Position numbers and translations under genes: made by a program. Shown here one piece after another: positions 1-11,224 of a stretch of DNA of 64,000 bases (positions within the stretch are counted from its first letter, which is position 1; each line of letters begins with the position of its first letter). The DNA comes from Adiantum capillus-veneris. Its lineage: Eukaryota; Streptophyta; Polypodiopsida; Polypodiales; Pteridaceae. The notes under the pieces were generated by a model. That model was not told the origin of the DNA. It saw only the letters and a program-made list of their open reading frames with translations, and did no database searches. The stretch covers positions 83,128,884 through 83,192,883 of the forward strand of contig CM043944.1 in the NCBI GenBank assembly GCA_014529385.2, given 5' to 3'.

Positions 1-161
1 AGGTTCAACCCATTAAGACTTCCAAAATGCTAAGGTTCCAAAATTCAAAGGTTGTGTCCAAAGGTCAAACATTAGGGAAATTGGATGCTTTGTGTGTGTC
101 CCAAAAAGTCTTCATGCATCCCTACATAGGAGGGGGCGAGCCCTAGGAGATGAGAGAGAAA

Positions 162-163
<2 letters not shown>
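1..163. other. Non-coding, nothing recognised
   Basis: No open frame, RNA gene or repeat boundary could be supported here. It leads into a CA microsatellite. Confidence 0.4.

Positions 164-201
<38 letters not shown>
164..201. repeat. (CA)n microsatellite
   Basis: Uninterrupted CA dinucleotide run of about 38 bases, seen directly. Such runs slip easily, so the length may vary between individuals. Confidence 0.95.
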
Positions 202-204
<3 letters not shown>

Positions 205-279
205 TCCCTTTACACAAAGGGAATGAGGGACACATGTTAGCTCCTTAGCCCAGATGCCCACAAGGTGTACTCAAATCCT

Positions 280-603
280 ATTGGATGGCCTTGGAGGTGG
301 ACCAATGAGAATTAGGCTAGAGTAAATCTAGTTTAATTAATTTAAAAACACTTAATAAAAGAGACAATAAGAATTAAGCTCTCTAGAAGACTATTGGACA
401 GTCTTCCAAGGGGTCCAATGAGCATTCAGCAGCCCAATGGCTTGCATGATTCCTATTGGCCAGGAGACAAAGGGGTCCAATGAGAGTTTAGTTGCATTAA
501 TTAATTACCTAAAGCTCTCACAAAAGGGAAAAGGGGGACACATGTCATAAGGCTATCACTTATGCTCCTGAAATACAATTGGCTAAGCCTGGGGAGGTCC
601 AAT
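280..603. repeat. Four spaced ATTGG...CCAAT inverted repeats
   Basis: ATTGG starts at 280, 393, 455 and 578, and CCAAT starts at 302, 415, 477 and 599. The start-to-start distance is 22, 22, 22 and 21 bases. The CCAAT arm is preceded by GG(A/T) or GGGGT and followed by G(A/G). The two arms are reverse complements, so each unit could fold into a hairpin, or could be a pair of opposed CCAAT boxes. The flanks (GGGACACATGT near 228 and 534) are also partly repeated, which suggests an old, decayed tandem repeat. Confidence 0.6.
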
Positions 604-716
604 GGGGTGTCATATGAGCAAATAGCAAGAGGGGTCGACCAAGTGAGAGAGGGGGCTGATTTTCTCAAGGAATTATTGCATTACACACTCACACTAGTCT
701 ATGTGTGGAGTAAGAA

Positions 717-718
<2 letters not shown>

Positions 719-768
<50 letters not shown>
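719..768. repeat. (CT)n microsatellite
   Basis: Pure CT run of 50 bases. The open frame across it (562-813) translates to a run of Leu-Ser and is an artefact of the repeat. Confidence 0.95.
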
Positions 769-772
<4 letters not shown>

Positions 773-801
773 AAGCTTTAATGGAAAGCTTATCACCTAC
801 T

Positions 802-1421
802 CCAAGCTTGTGAGAAGGGAGGCCTACACCAACAACTCTTGGCTTTGTGATGCAAATTCAACCAAGATCCAAGCTTGAATGATGCTCATCTCCTGTACCA
901 TGCTAATTACTAAACTAAGCTATGAATATGAGTGATTATGTGAGGAGATGTACATCTTTCTCGTAGGACTGCTCCTTCTTCCTCTCAATCTAGTCTCATA
1001 CCCCGCTAGCTCTCACCATCTTTGAAGGTGTGTGAGGTCTTGGGTCTGAGACCGTGAGGGACTTGATGTTGTGTTTGATAAGTGTTTTGCTTAGTACTTG
1101 AAATTTCCATCTTCATTGCACTAGCTAGTATTGAAGGAACACAAAGAATTGTTTTGTAAAATATCTCTCTTGATGGGAGAAACCATAATACAAAGCCTTG
1201 GAGGGGGGGACCAGCTCCATGCAAATCCTGTCCTCAACTTTGTCAATTTCTTAATTTCTCTCTCTTTTGAAGTATTTTTCATGCTATCTAACTAGGTGTT
1301 ATGCTTTTTGTTTCTTTCTCCACCCAAGCACTCTTGTTATTCTCATTAGGAATCTATTCTAATGAAATGCTCACTATGTTCATGCTATTTTCCGCTACAC
1401 ACAAGTTACTAGGCCATTAAA
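802..1421. other. Non-coding, nothing recognised
   Basis: No convincing coding or repeat boundaries. The short minus-strand frame at 1006-1224 has no recognisable domain. Confidence 0.4.
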
Positions 1422-1784
1422 TGTTACACCCCCTATCAGTGTAGACTGCCATGTAGGATGCCATGTGTGTAAATTCATGTGAAAACCCATGTGTTGGCAT
1501 GTGATGCCTCAAGAGTCATGTGAAGAGCCAAGTAGAAGGGTCAAGGATCAAGTAGCATCTTATACTTTCAAGTAGAATCATTAGCCTTTAGAGAGGTGTA
1601 AGCATTGCATTATATGCCTACATAATAAGGCTTGTATCACTCTTGCTATTATGTTGAATATTCAAGTTGTGTTTGTATGCAATGTAGTCTGTTGTGCATT
1701 ATACTAACCCATTAATCTCTCTTTCTAATCATTATGATTGCATAATGAATGCCACATTACTTCATCCACCACCATAACTTTACA
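1422..1784 (+). mobile_element. Possible copia-type 5' LTR
   Basis: The segment starts TGTTACACCC and ends CTTTACA, so it has TG...CA ends. It is followed three bases later by TGATATCAGATCC, which resembles the plant initiator-tRNA-Met primer site TGGTATCAGAGC with mismatches. About 363 bp is a normal copia LTR length. No matching 3' LTR or target duplication was found, so this is a candidate based on end structure and primer site only. Confidence 0.35.
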
Positions 1785-1786
1785 AC

Positions 1787-1799
1787 TGATATCAGATCC
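1787..1799 (+). other. Possible tRNA-Met primer-binding site
   Basis: TGATATCAGATCC lies just downstream of the candidate LTR end. It matches the consensus TGGTATCAGAGC imperfectly, as expected for an old element. Confidence 0.35.
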
Positions 1800-2944
1800 A
1801 TATTGATGATTAGCATCTTGTAATCATCCATAAGATCCTTAGTATCTCTCTCCTTGAATTACTATGCTTGATTCTCTCTCCAATAGTTAGTGTGAGCATG
1901 TTCTAGGGTTAAATTCCGGACCCACTACTCTCCTAACCAACTGGGAGGCTAATTAGCATAAGGTTTCATCAATTAAGTGTCTGCATAACTTGCATCTCAA
2001 AGCATTTAGCATTTTAATAAATATCCTACTCTAATTAACTTACCATCACCATTGGGTGATTCATTCATCAATTTTTCACAATCCATGGTCAATGTATGGT
2101 GATTGTAAGGCACAATTAGCGTTTGGAATACCCTCTTTGCATTTCATTTGTGCTCATTTTTCAACTACTTTGCACATTCATTCCTCTCTTGTTAATCTTC
2201 ATTCCATATTACAACTTGTGTGCATCGTACTGTAGAGCCCCTAATTATCAAAATTGCAAGTCATTTAAGTCTTCAATTGTACATCCAAAGACCCTCCTTC
2301 TCAAACCTCCACTAGAGCTCTAAGCATCCATGAACCCTTATCTTAAAATTAGGTGTGTGTGCTTGAGTGTGGGAGCCACCCCCTCCCTAATAAATCAAAC
2401 CTATTTTGATTCATCTCTTGTGAGAGGTCCTTAATCAACCATCAAGTTAAGTTGTCAATTTCTCTACAATTGGAGCGCTTTGTGCACGTGGATTGAATCT
2501 TCCATAGTCAAAGGGACTTCACACTTCGACTTTGTAGAGTTGCTTCTTGAGACTTATTTTTCTTTTCTTATTTTTTGCTCCAAACTTCTTTTCTAAAATG
2601 TCCCAAGCTTCGTTTGCATGATGGCATTCATCCATAAATGCAGAGGAGTAATTATGATTCCTAAATTTTGTTCATCTTTGGATTGGACTTGTGCACTAAT
2701 AATGGAAGTTGTAGCTCTAGTTACACGTTTTGTTTGCATTCAAAGTACCTTGACTATTGCCCTTGTTTCCCATGTATGAAAACCTTCACCATCAAATTTA
2801 TCTACTCCTTTCTCACCCATTGTGTAAGTAGAGGGATCTTAGCTTTAGGAGACTCTCATAATGCCAGTGTCTACCTCTTTACAACAAAATAACAATCAAA
2901 CAAAGTGATAGCATACACATTATACAAAAGATTTAGTCAAAACC
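1800..2944. other. Non-coding; possibly decayed copia interior
   Basis: If 1422-1784 is a 5' LTR, this would be its interior. No gag, protease, integrase or RT motif could be read in any frame. Confidence 0.3.
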
Positions 2945-3208
2945 TTAAAATTCAAGTACATTATTCACCAAACTTTGGCCATAATTGCGGAAGGCTTCTT
3001 GAAGATTGTTTTCGTCGACTTCTTCAATGGGGTTGAATTGTGGCTAAACTTTGAGACGCTGATACTGAGGAGGAGGTTGTTTCGGTCTAAGATTTTTGCA
3101 CCAATGTTCTCGATATTCTTGTCTTGAAATTTTTGCTTTTTGTGCAAACAAAGCAATCAAATTATCTTGATTGACTTTTGAATTCAAAGTAGTGTTTCCA
3201 CTAGCCAT
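2945..3208 (-). pseudogene. Relic 87-codon reading frame, unknown
   Basis: On the minus strand an ATG at 3206-3208 opens a frame that runs to TAA at 2945-2947, with a single internal TAG. It begins MASGNTTLNSKVNQDN. The two halves read as ordinary soluble protein: a polar start, then KQPPPQYQRLKV, the TAG, then FNPIEEVDENNLQEAF. I do not recognise the family. A retroelement Gag N-terminus or a host exon are both possible. The coherent composition is the only support. Confidence 0.2.
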
Positions 3209-4009
3209 ATAAGGATTTCATGAACTGATGATGACAATATATGTGAGGCCTCTTAAGGTTTCCCTTTAGGTGGGCAGTCGGTTATGGATAGCGCACAACA
3301 CTGGTTTAGCGCATAAAATAACCTTCTCAGGGCAGCCTCACCCGTATGCAAGGAAAGAGGGGCTACAACATTGATGAAGGCTCTATCAAATGGTGAGTGG
3401 GATAGAGCCATAATAGTGCAGCAAATTCATTGGTTGAGAGTTGCTCAAACGAGTTCAGAATCGGGTCCAAGCATTTGGGCCAAAAACTGCTAAAAAAGGG
3501 ATGTTCGAGAATCTAAGGATTAACAAATTTTCCAATAGTCAATTGACACGTATATGAAAGTATGGCACTCTTACCTCCTCAAATTTGGGTCTTTACGGTC
3601 CTATTTTGGTGGAGAACGGCTAAATGTCCCGTTTCTTTGGCTAAAACCGCTATATCTAGGTGTTTTCATGGCTAACATTAAAGTTTGGGTCCAAAGTACT
3701 TGCCTTTTGTTCCATTTTATATTTCACAAAATCAAGCTAGAAGATACAAAATCTCCCTTTTCATGCTCTGAAAACAACGCCATTAATGATAAATCACCTA
3801 GTTTTTTCAAACGATGTCTACTTTTTTTTTTCCCTTCCCTCTATTTTGTGAGAGTTTTTTCTATTTTTGTTGCATTTCAAGTCACACACTCTTCCTCTCT
3901 AATCTTTGAAATTCCATGGCATCCACTACATGTCGTCCTTCTCATAGTATAACTTCGTGTGATTTTCATAACATCAGAGACATAGTCTTTGAGAACCCAT
4001 GCCTTTTCT
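3209..4009. other. Non-coding, nothing recognised
   Basis: The 132-codon plus-strand frame at 3554-3952 is rich in Phe, Leu and Ser, as expected from T-rich DNA, and shows no domain. No repeat ends were found. Confidence 0.35.
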
Positions 4010-4675
4010 ATGAATGATTGGGTAACAATGCTCCCTTCATGCAAAGGTGTCCATGGAGTGAAAAGAACCAAGCAAGTTGAAGTGAAAAACCATTGGAAAG
4101 GTCGTGTTCTTGCCTTCAAAGTGACCGACAATGGCTATGGCCAAAGACATGGTGCTAAACTTGGATGAACATTCCAATCTCCATTCTCACTGTAAGGAAC
4201 ACAAAATATTATATATTTGATACAACCAATCTTCATCTCATTGTCCGCTCATTTTATTTATTTATTTTCTTTAATTGCAGTTATTTTTCCATCAATAGCT
4301 ATGGAGTAGCAACCTATTGAGAGCTTAAGAGGGGCATTCAGAGCTATTCACAAAGGGATTGCAAATGTTATGGATGTTGACAAGCCATCCTCCCTTTACA
4401 AAGCAGTTGGTATGTTCGTGTATTTTGCAGAATATAGGGTTTCATCAAGAGAAGGTGCACATGAAGAACTACATGAGTTTCATGTGCCCACCATAAGATC
4501 ACTAGAATGGGAAGCCCCTGATCAAATCCAAAATCAAAGAAGATATCCTCAAAGCTATGTCTTTGAGCATGATTTCAAGAAGGATGAAGATTCAATGGTT
4601 CTTGCATATACATGTCTTTGTGGCATGTTTCAAAACAATGGATTTGTAGAGGACAAGAATGATGTGGCTGAATAG
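4010..4675 (+). pseudogene. Possible two-exon gene relic, unknown function
   Basis: A 52-codon frame starts at ATG 4010 and includes HWKGRVLAFKVTDNGYGQ. A candidate GT...AG intron follows at 4192-4280, with donor CTGTAAGG and a T-rich acceptor ending TTGCAG. A second open frame then runs 4310-4675 and includes SLRGAFRAIHKGI, VGMFVYFAEYRVSS and SYVFEHDFKKDEDSM. The first frame hits TGA at 4166, 24 bases before the donor, and a TAG lies at 4307-4309, so it is broken or mis-modelled. A further coherent stretch (HEYAFKVDDIVVSTRM) is readable at about 5030-5080. I do not recognise the protein. Confidence 0.25.
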
Positions 4676-5159
4676 AAGACTGTATAAGACTGAACTAGAC
4701 ATTGTACTTGAAGAAGGTTGGGGTACCAAGAGACTTTCCATATTGACGATAATATCACTTGTAGAGTAAGCCCAAGCTCTATGTTTATCTTATACGAGCT
4801 ATGCCGTCAGTCATTATTTTTGGGCAATGACTACAGGAGATGGAAAAGCAAGCTAGGTAGTTGGGTCCCTCTGGACTCTGAGGAGAATTGTGCATAGTTT
4901 AAATTTAAAATAATAGTCCATCCCTTCACTGATCCTATAAACCTTATAGTAACATCAAACTAGAGATTACAAGCTCACTACAATATGTCAAAGAATCTGT
5001 CAAGCTTCTAGATGAAACATCCAGACATCCCATGAGTATGCATTTAAAGTTGATGACATTGTTGTGAGCACAAGGATGGAGAATACAACCTCATGCATCA
5101 CATGTCTTCCCCCAAAAAGAGCTGCATTTGAGTCACTTGCAAGGACTTGATAAGCTGAA

Positions 5160-5515
5160 GTGGATTTCTCCAATATTGTAATCACTATATTTTGAAAAAA
5201 TAATATTTTATGTACATTTAAATCTAAATGACACTATGATACACAATTAAGAATTGAATTGTTGATATTAAATATTTAAGTACGAAAATATAATCTCCAA
5301 TGGATGTCTGTTCATATGGACAAAATGAACAAAACTTGTGGATTTCTCCAATATTGTAATCACTATATTTTGAAAAAATAATATTTTATGTACATTTAAA
5401 TCTAAATGACACTATGATACACAATTAAGAATTGAATTGTTGATATTAAATATTTAAGTACGAAAATATAATCTCCAATGGATGTCTGTTCATATGGACA
5501 AAATGAACAAAACTT
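5160..5515. repeat. Perfect 178-bp tandem duplication
   Basis: The unit beginning GTGGATTTCTCC starts at 5160 and again at 5338. The two copies read identical by eye. The unit is AT-rich with no open frame. Identity implies a recent duplication, or an assembly artefact at a repeat boundary. Confidence 0.85.
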
Positions 5516-5615
5516 GTGGAATAATGTAATCTGTCAACCAGATGGGATGATTTAGGATCCTCAAAGACCCTTTGCCTTTTTTATTTGTTGTGATCAAATG
5601 CTACTGAAAGAGGTT

Positions 5616-6506
5616 TGTTAGCGGGTTGCCGCAACAGACGTCTGCAGCATAGCTTTCTAGAACTAACATAATGTCAATACTCAGGGAAAGTGACTCGGAT
5701 GGGGCACGGAGACTCTATGAGATCGTCAATCTCACGAAGTGAACCTTAACAAGCAAACACACCAACTACAAGAAAACCAACACTCAATGATCAGGGAAAT
5801 CTGCCTATGTCCTTTCTCGCATCTCTAGGTCATTGCGCCATTTCGGCACTCGAGCGGACTTGAAATGGAACGAAACTTTAGGAGGAGGTCTAGGACACCT
5901 AGGGGCACTATCCTAGCAAGTCGGACAAGGTACCAAAATCATGATCCATCATGAAAAAGGTCCTCAAAACTACAACAGAACTATCGTCCTATGGTCTAAG
6001 AACACTCTCCTATGGTCAAAACGACTAAAAACAACGATTTAAGCACTCAAATCTGCAATTATAGTTCACAGATGCGTAGTCACGAACCACAAAAAAATTG
6101 ACAATGCTTACACTTAATTTAAAGAGTAAAGAGAGAGGAACACAATGCACATTTTGGAATTGAAAATGGATTACCCAATCATTAGAAAAGTCGATTACAA
6201 GATTGGAGCAGCTCGTAGCTTGAGTGTACGTTTTTTGAGCTCCCTTCTTCTTCTAAAAATAAGCCTCCTTTCACATTACAATTATTGATCTTTATACCTA
6301 GGGCTTTCTAAATGGCCAGTGGCCGATTCACATGTACCTTTACAATTGTCATTGACACAATTACAACTCAGGATATTGACTACTACTATGGAATCGGGAT
6401 TTACACAAAGTATTACTACACTAGCTTGGCAAAATAATAAACTATAAAGGTGGTGTCTGGCTACGTGTTCGGCCAGTTGGGCACTCGTTTGATTTGTCCT
6501 CAAACA
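5616..6506 (-). repeat. GP3 3' LTR
   Basis: In plus orientation it runs from TGTTAGCGGG to CTCAAACA, 891 bp with TG...CA ends, directly next to the polypurine tract at 6507. A truncated second copy of the same family lies at 53226-53566, sharing the block around GGGGCACGGAGACTC. This supports it being a repeat end. The matching 5' LTR is missing. Confidence 0.65.
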
Positions 6507-6519
6507 TTCCCCCCTTCCT
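6507..6519 (-). other. GP3 polypurine tract
   Basis: On the minus strand this reads AGGAAGGGGGGAA. It is identical to the tract in front of the NC4 3' LTR and differs by one base from that of GP1 and GP2. It primes plus-strand DNA synthesis in LTR elements. Confidence 0.75.
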
Positions 6520-7656
6520 AATTTGTGTCGTCCTTTGACACGACCTTGTCATAGGGTTGTCTTCAGTTTTGTCTTCAAGATTGGACTTCAGGTTGGGAAG
6601 TGCTTTGTCGTTGATGACGCTCCCCCCTTCCTGGAGTGATTCATATCTGTCATGTTCTTTTTGATGTGTGTGTTGGACTTCAATTGTTGAGGGAATTTTA
6701 CATCTGTTGCTCATTCTTCTTGTTGGTGTCTTTTTGGCCCCGTGAAGATTTCTCTTGATGTGTTTGCCTTTGTGGTTGACTTGAAATTCTTCATTAGCTG
6801 CAACATTGTTGATCTCCTTATGGTTTGTTGTGGAGAGATCGCTTGCTGATGTCAGCATTGCTTGGCATTGCATGCCATTTGTTAGCTTGCCATTTTTTGA
6901 TGGAGCTTTGTTGTCAACCTTGGAGATAAAAGATTCTCTTGATAAGCATAAGGAGACCTGTAATTTTTGCTCCAAGTCATTGTCGATTGATTTGGGTAGC
7001 CATTTCCTTGTTGTTGATGTCGAAGGAATATATACAAGAAGTCAATGATGAGGGTTTCTAGATTAGGGTCTCAAAACCTGCATGACCAAAGGGAAAAAAC
7101 CCGGTGGGAAAAAGTGCCTTTGGTACACGCTCTTATTGGAGTTGAGCAAATCCGCTTGAAGTACCTGTCATGCAAGGTGAGTGCTTTGGAGAAACAAATG
7201 AAGAGTGTCTAATGCAAGTGCCAATTATGGAACACTCTATATGTTGATGAGAAATTTTCACACAAAAGCATGCAATGTAAGAGATGGATTTGATGGGTGC
7301 TTCAAGGAAGAAATGTAGCACATGTAACATCAAAGGACGTCTCAATAGCTTCCACGTTTCCAAGAAGGGTTTTCGATGTAGAAGCTTCTCCACTCATTCC
7401 TCACTGTGCTACGTGTGTGAGTGTCTTTTGGAACTCCTCCTTCACTTATCACTATACTACAATGACTTCGACTCTTATGCTCACCTATACCAACATGAGC
7501 GACACAACGTAATTATACTCAACTCTTCCAGCTTGAGCAATACCTAGAATAACTAAGACGCTTAGACCACAGAGAATATTACATGAAGGTTTGGGATTAA
7601 CACCTCGCTCATTTAGTGGCTTAGCTGCCCGACTTTGACTTTTATGCCATGTATTT
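6520..7656 (-). other. GP3 3' non-coding region
   Basis: About 1.1 kb between the end of the coding tail and the polypurine tract. It corresponds in position to the 1.3-kb 3' non-coding part of GP1 and GP2. Open frames here (for example 6442-6975) show no domain and run through the polypurine tract, so I do not call a gene. Confidence 0.5.
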
Positions 7657-8340
7657 TTAATGGCGACTTGGACTTACCTGTTCAAGGCCAGAAACCCACT
7701 TCCATAAGTTCTGGAAATTTAGGCGTCTTCCATTGTGTTGGTCTTTGGATGCCACAATTTTTTCCAGTAGGTTGGCATATGTTGTCTCTTCTTGACTTGC
7801 TTGTCGTATGTTCACACTGCTTTGTGAAACAAGTTCTTCAGCTCTTGTAGAGGTTGATGTAGCTTTTCCGTTATTTCCCATGAGAAGCGGTTGTTGATGT
7901 GTGTGGGTTCTTTGTGTTTGAGTTTCCACGAGCAATTTCGGAACCCATCTTGTTTTTGGTCCTTGTGTGACCGTCTTTGGCATTTTATCTTCTTCTATAA
8001 TTTGATGGACACTAGGATTTGGTATCCAAACCTGATGATTTCTGTTGTAAAAGCCTTGCTTTTGTAATTGATGACAAGGTATCCATCTATAAATTGCAGA
8101 AGCCTTGGTTGTAATTGGCTTCTGTTGGCTTTTGGTTGTCATTGCTTGCTTTGGGGTAGAAGCTTGTGCTGCTTGATTTCTTTTCGTTGTTCCAAATTGA
8201 GCTACAATTTTTGGTAACCATATTGGAGTGTTACCTTCATAAAATCCTTGTGCTTCAAGTAGCTTAACTGGAATCATCCGTTGCTGCATCTGTTTATGTT
8301 GGGTAGCTTCATTGAAGTTTGACTTTGGTACCCATACTTG
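7657..8340 (-). pseudogene. GP3 W(V/I)PK-repeat tail of Gag-protease
   Basis: The minus-strand frame is open from 8340 to the stop at 7657. It holds spaced copies of a tryptophan motif: VWVPK, then KLLEAQGFYEGNTPIWLPK, YRWIP plus LQKQGFYNRNHQVWIP, and TRWVPK. The C-terminus has NLWKWVSGLEQV, resembling the NNWFQRV end of GP1. GP1 has RWIPKRLLEAQGYY and QIWVPK in the same place, so the domain is shared by the family. The start is not real, because the frame is entered from upstream coding after indels. Function is unknown; a repeated protein-binding surface is one guess. Confidence 0.6.
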
Positions 8341-8539
8341 TTATGTTGCATTCTTGAAAGGTCTTTTCTTCTGTCCTTTTTTTGTTGTTCTTTCTCCTGC
8401 TTGAGTTTTTTTTATTCCGTTGATAGCTTGGCTCGCTCATTGTAGAACTTCTTTCTTGAGGTGAGTACATCCAGGCTGTTACTTTAGGCTTTTTGGCCCA
8501 AACATTAATGTTTCCTTATAAGTAGCCTTGAGCAGTGAT

Positions 8540-9435
8540 TCACTCATTTGATGCTACCCACCTTGTCACCTTTTGTTGTTGAGGCTGAACTTGTGCTTCA
8601 TGTATCCAAACTGGGTCTTTGACTTTGATGTGCTCTTTGGATACTAGCACGTGGTTGACATTCTTTGGCTTCTTTTGGATGCTTTTTTGTGATGGAAACT
8701 TTGGTTGATAGACTTTTTGCTTTGGTTTCCATTTCATTGTTGGTGATGTGGCTCTTGATGTAGAGGCTTCACGAGAAATTTGATGGAAGCTCACTGAAGG
8801 TAAAGTCGTCTGGCGAGGTTGATATACTTTAGTGTTTACCTTTGCTTTACCTTTTTCCGCGATGATTGGTTGCTCCCTTTTTGCATTGACTTGAGGTGCT
8901 TTTGAGGCTTTTGATGGTGTTGTTGTTGCGGCTTTTAATTGTTGTCGAAAGAAGACATTCCTCCAGCTTTCTGTCAGGACCAGACTCTCTTTGATGTGAT
9001 GGGAGTCGATTATGTGGAACGTATCCTTATACTCCCCGATACTCAATTTGAGTACAGCTTGTGCCACTCCGAAGCTAGGAATCGGATTTTGTGAACTTGT
9101 GTAAACTGTTAGCTCATTGATTGGTGGATTTCCCATCATGATCCACATTCCATAAGTCATTAGATTCTTTGTCGCTTTTGGATCCTTCACAGTTGAACAT
9201 GTGATTTTGAGTCCTGTTTCTCCACATATGCTAAATTTGATCATTGTAGGAGACAGTCGATCTTCTTCCTTGTCCATGTTTTTCTTTTGATATTGCGTTT
9301 GTTGAAGATTTGCCGTTGAATTGGAAGCTTTTCTCCTTCATCTACTTTCATTTGCACTTTTTTTGGAATGTACTTCTTTTTAACAGCTTTTGTCGATTCT
9401 TCAAGTATGTCAATGATGACATATTCTTGTGGTTG
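8540..9435 (-). pseudogene. GP3 middle region, weak retropepsin-like resemblance
   Basis: Frame 9277-8540 (245 codons) has SSQNPIPSFGVAQ, then AVLKLSIGEY and FHIIDSHHIKES. This is loosely like the second half of a retropepsin, where a V-Q-L pattern and an F-x-V-I-D pattern occur. It has no D(S/T)G active site, so it could be a dead duplicate or chance. Bases 9278-9435 continue as coding in another frame (EYVIIDILEESTKAV, KKYIPKK), so an indel separates them. The end of 8540-9277 has further tryptophan motifs (VWIHEAQ, TRWVAS). Confidence 0.4.
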
Positions 9436-9879
9436 CTATGCTTCCTTTGTTTGCACTTTGGCATCATGCTCTAAGTCGTAGCCATCTGTCTCAACTTTTT
9501 TTCTTTCACACTCACAAACTTCATTAGCTTCCTTCAACACCTTTATCATAAATAAGGGAGATATATCATACCCATCTTCATCGCAAAATTTATTTAGGGT
9601 CGCCTCATTCACACACACATCAAGAGTCGCTAGTATTTGATCCCATCCAAAGGGTTCAAATAAATCCTCTGGAAAAGGCTCTGAAATATATGTCTCATCT
9701 TCTACTGAACGCTCTAGGATGCAATCTTCCTTTCTAAGACTTACATTCTCAGGAGCTCCGTAAATCCAAATATGCGCTTTGCTTTCCAAATCAGTTGTGG
9801 AGTTTAAGTCTTCCCCCGAGATTCGTACTACATACATCTCTATAACTATGATTTGTAACACTGATCTTCGTAGTGACAT
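9436..9879 (-). pseudogene. GP3 acidic segment after the protease
   Basis: 147-codon minus-strand frame, rich in Asp and Glu (EDETYISEPFPEDLFEPFGW, NKFCDEDGYD). It overlaps the end of the protease frame by about 90 bases in a different phase, so a frameshift is likely between them. No recognisable family. In GP1 the corresponding place holds the segment with LPGMTESDNVDWVHL, which is also acidic but not clearly alignable. Confidence 0.45.
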
Positions 9880-10510
9880 CCTTGTGTCTCAAGTAGATAA
9901 AGTCATAGCCCCAATCTTGTACCATTTTGAGCTGACACATGAATGGTCTACCCAGTATGATATCAAAGTTGCTGCTCTTGTCAAAATGCATTATGGCAAA
10001 GGTGTGCTCATACTCGATGCCACACAAGGATACAATGATTTGTTCTAATATTCCAATCGGTTTCTCCATGTATCCATCCACTAATTGCAGTTTCATTCGA
10101 GTTTTCCTAAGAGCAGGCTTTCCCCATTTTTTCCATATCTCTTTGGTTGCAATGGCAATTCCTACCCCACTATCTGATATAGCAACCGTCTTTACGCCTT
10201 TGTACTCAAGTGGTAAGGTGGTGTTTCCTTCTTCTCCTTCACAGTGGTCACCCACCTTATTTACTGGTACTAGCTTTGTCTGTGGTTTTGTAGTCATAGT
10301 GTCAACCCTGTTTTTGTTTGCAAGTTGGTCATGTGAAGGGATTTTCAACCCCATCTTTTCTAGGTTTTCGCCCATTTGGCCCCATAGATGCGGTCTAATT
10401 TTTAGTAGTTCTGAGAGATCAAGTGTGCATTGTATAGGAGAAGACATCAATTCATGAAAGCTCTTGGTATCCATCATTTTTGGTGTGGCTTTCCACTGAG
10501 AAGGTACCAT
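9791..10510 (-). pseudogene. GP3 aspartic protease (retropepsin) region
   Basis: Retropepsins cut the retroelement polyprotein as a dimer. Frame 10510-9791 has the active-site triad in AISDSGVGIAIATKE and the later IILGRPFMCQLKMVQDWG. GP1 has ILDSGAGVSIVTKD and MILGRPFMREAQMVHDW in the same spacing, which fixes the family. The catalytic DSG is intact. Just before it is VNKVGDHCEGE, which aligns with the GP1 and GP2 gag-protease junction, but here without a stop codon. It is truncated by frame changes at the 3' side. Confidence 0.7.
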
Positions 10511-10916
10511 TTTAACCTCGGATTTTGTCTCGTGTTCTCCTATGAAAGATGGAAAAGTTTTAGAGAGCGTGGTTTACTCTCTTCAGATGCGACAGACCCG
10601 ACATCCCCCTATAGAGATCGTATATCTCCTAGGAAAAATTCATGATCCATGTTTATCTTAGGGATAGGTGCTGACTGTAATGTAGCACTACCATTCTTTC
10701 GGTTTCTGATTGATTCCCACAGGGATTGTGGCCACGGTTCTTCTACCTCCGGAATAGGCATCACTGCTTGTGAGCCCACCCCATCTGTGGTATTGGCTAC
10801 TTCCCATGTATCTAAAGGTGCCTCAACTCCCGACTCTTCCTAGTCTCTGTTTACAATACCTTGGATCTCCAATTCATGGACTTTATCGCAGGTTCGCACC
10901 TCCGTTTTTGGAGCAT

Positions 10917-11224
10917 CTAGAACATGTGGTTCCATAAGAGTTGGGCCTTTTGGATGAGCTCCTTGCACATTTGCAACCTCTCTTTTTCATACCCTAGATG
11001 AGGGTACGGTAGCCATCTATCCTCTTGGGTTTGGTTGGGTTTTAGCTTAGCTTCATAAGCTTTCAAGATCGCATCCAAAGGTTCAAACACTTTGTCGACC
11101 AAGACTGAACCTCCCGAGTTAGTCTTTGACTCTTTAGGTCCCTTTGCGCTTTTGTCCTTTCTTGCTCTTGTCTAAGCTACTCTCTTGTTTGATTCAGTTT
11201 AGTTTCCAAAGCCGCTTTCACCTT
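10917..11224 (-). pseudogene. GP3 gag C-terminal fragment, left of GP1
   Basis: Minus-strand frame containing VFEPLDAILKAYEAKLKPN and YEKERLQMCKELIQKAQ, probably helical. It continues the gag reading that ends at 20674 on the other side of GP1, after removal of GP1 and one copy of its ACCTT target duplication. Bases 11103-11219 read as charged, Lys/Gln-rich sequence in other frames, so indels are present. Confidence 0.5.

Noticed and set aside
164-201. Regular repeats considered as a CRISPR array
   Set aside because: They are dinucleotide microsatellites without repeat-spacer structure, in a plant genome.
3554-3952. 132-codon plus-strand frame
   Set aside because: Composition is that of translated T-rich DNA, with no motif and no neighbour.
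6442-6975. 177-codon minus-strand open frame
   Set aside because: It lies in the GP3 3' non-coding part, runs over the polypurine tract and into the LTR, and has no domain.
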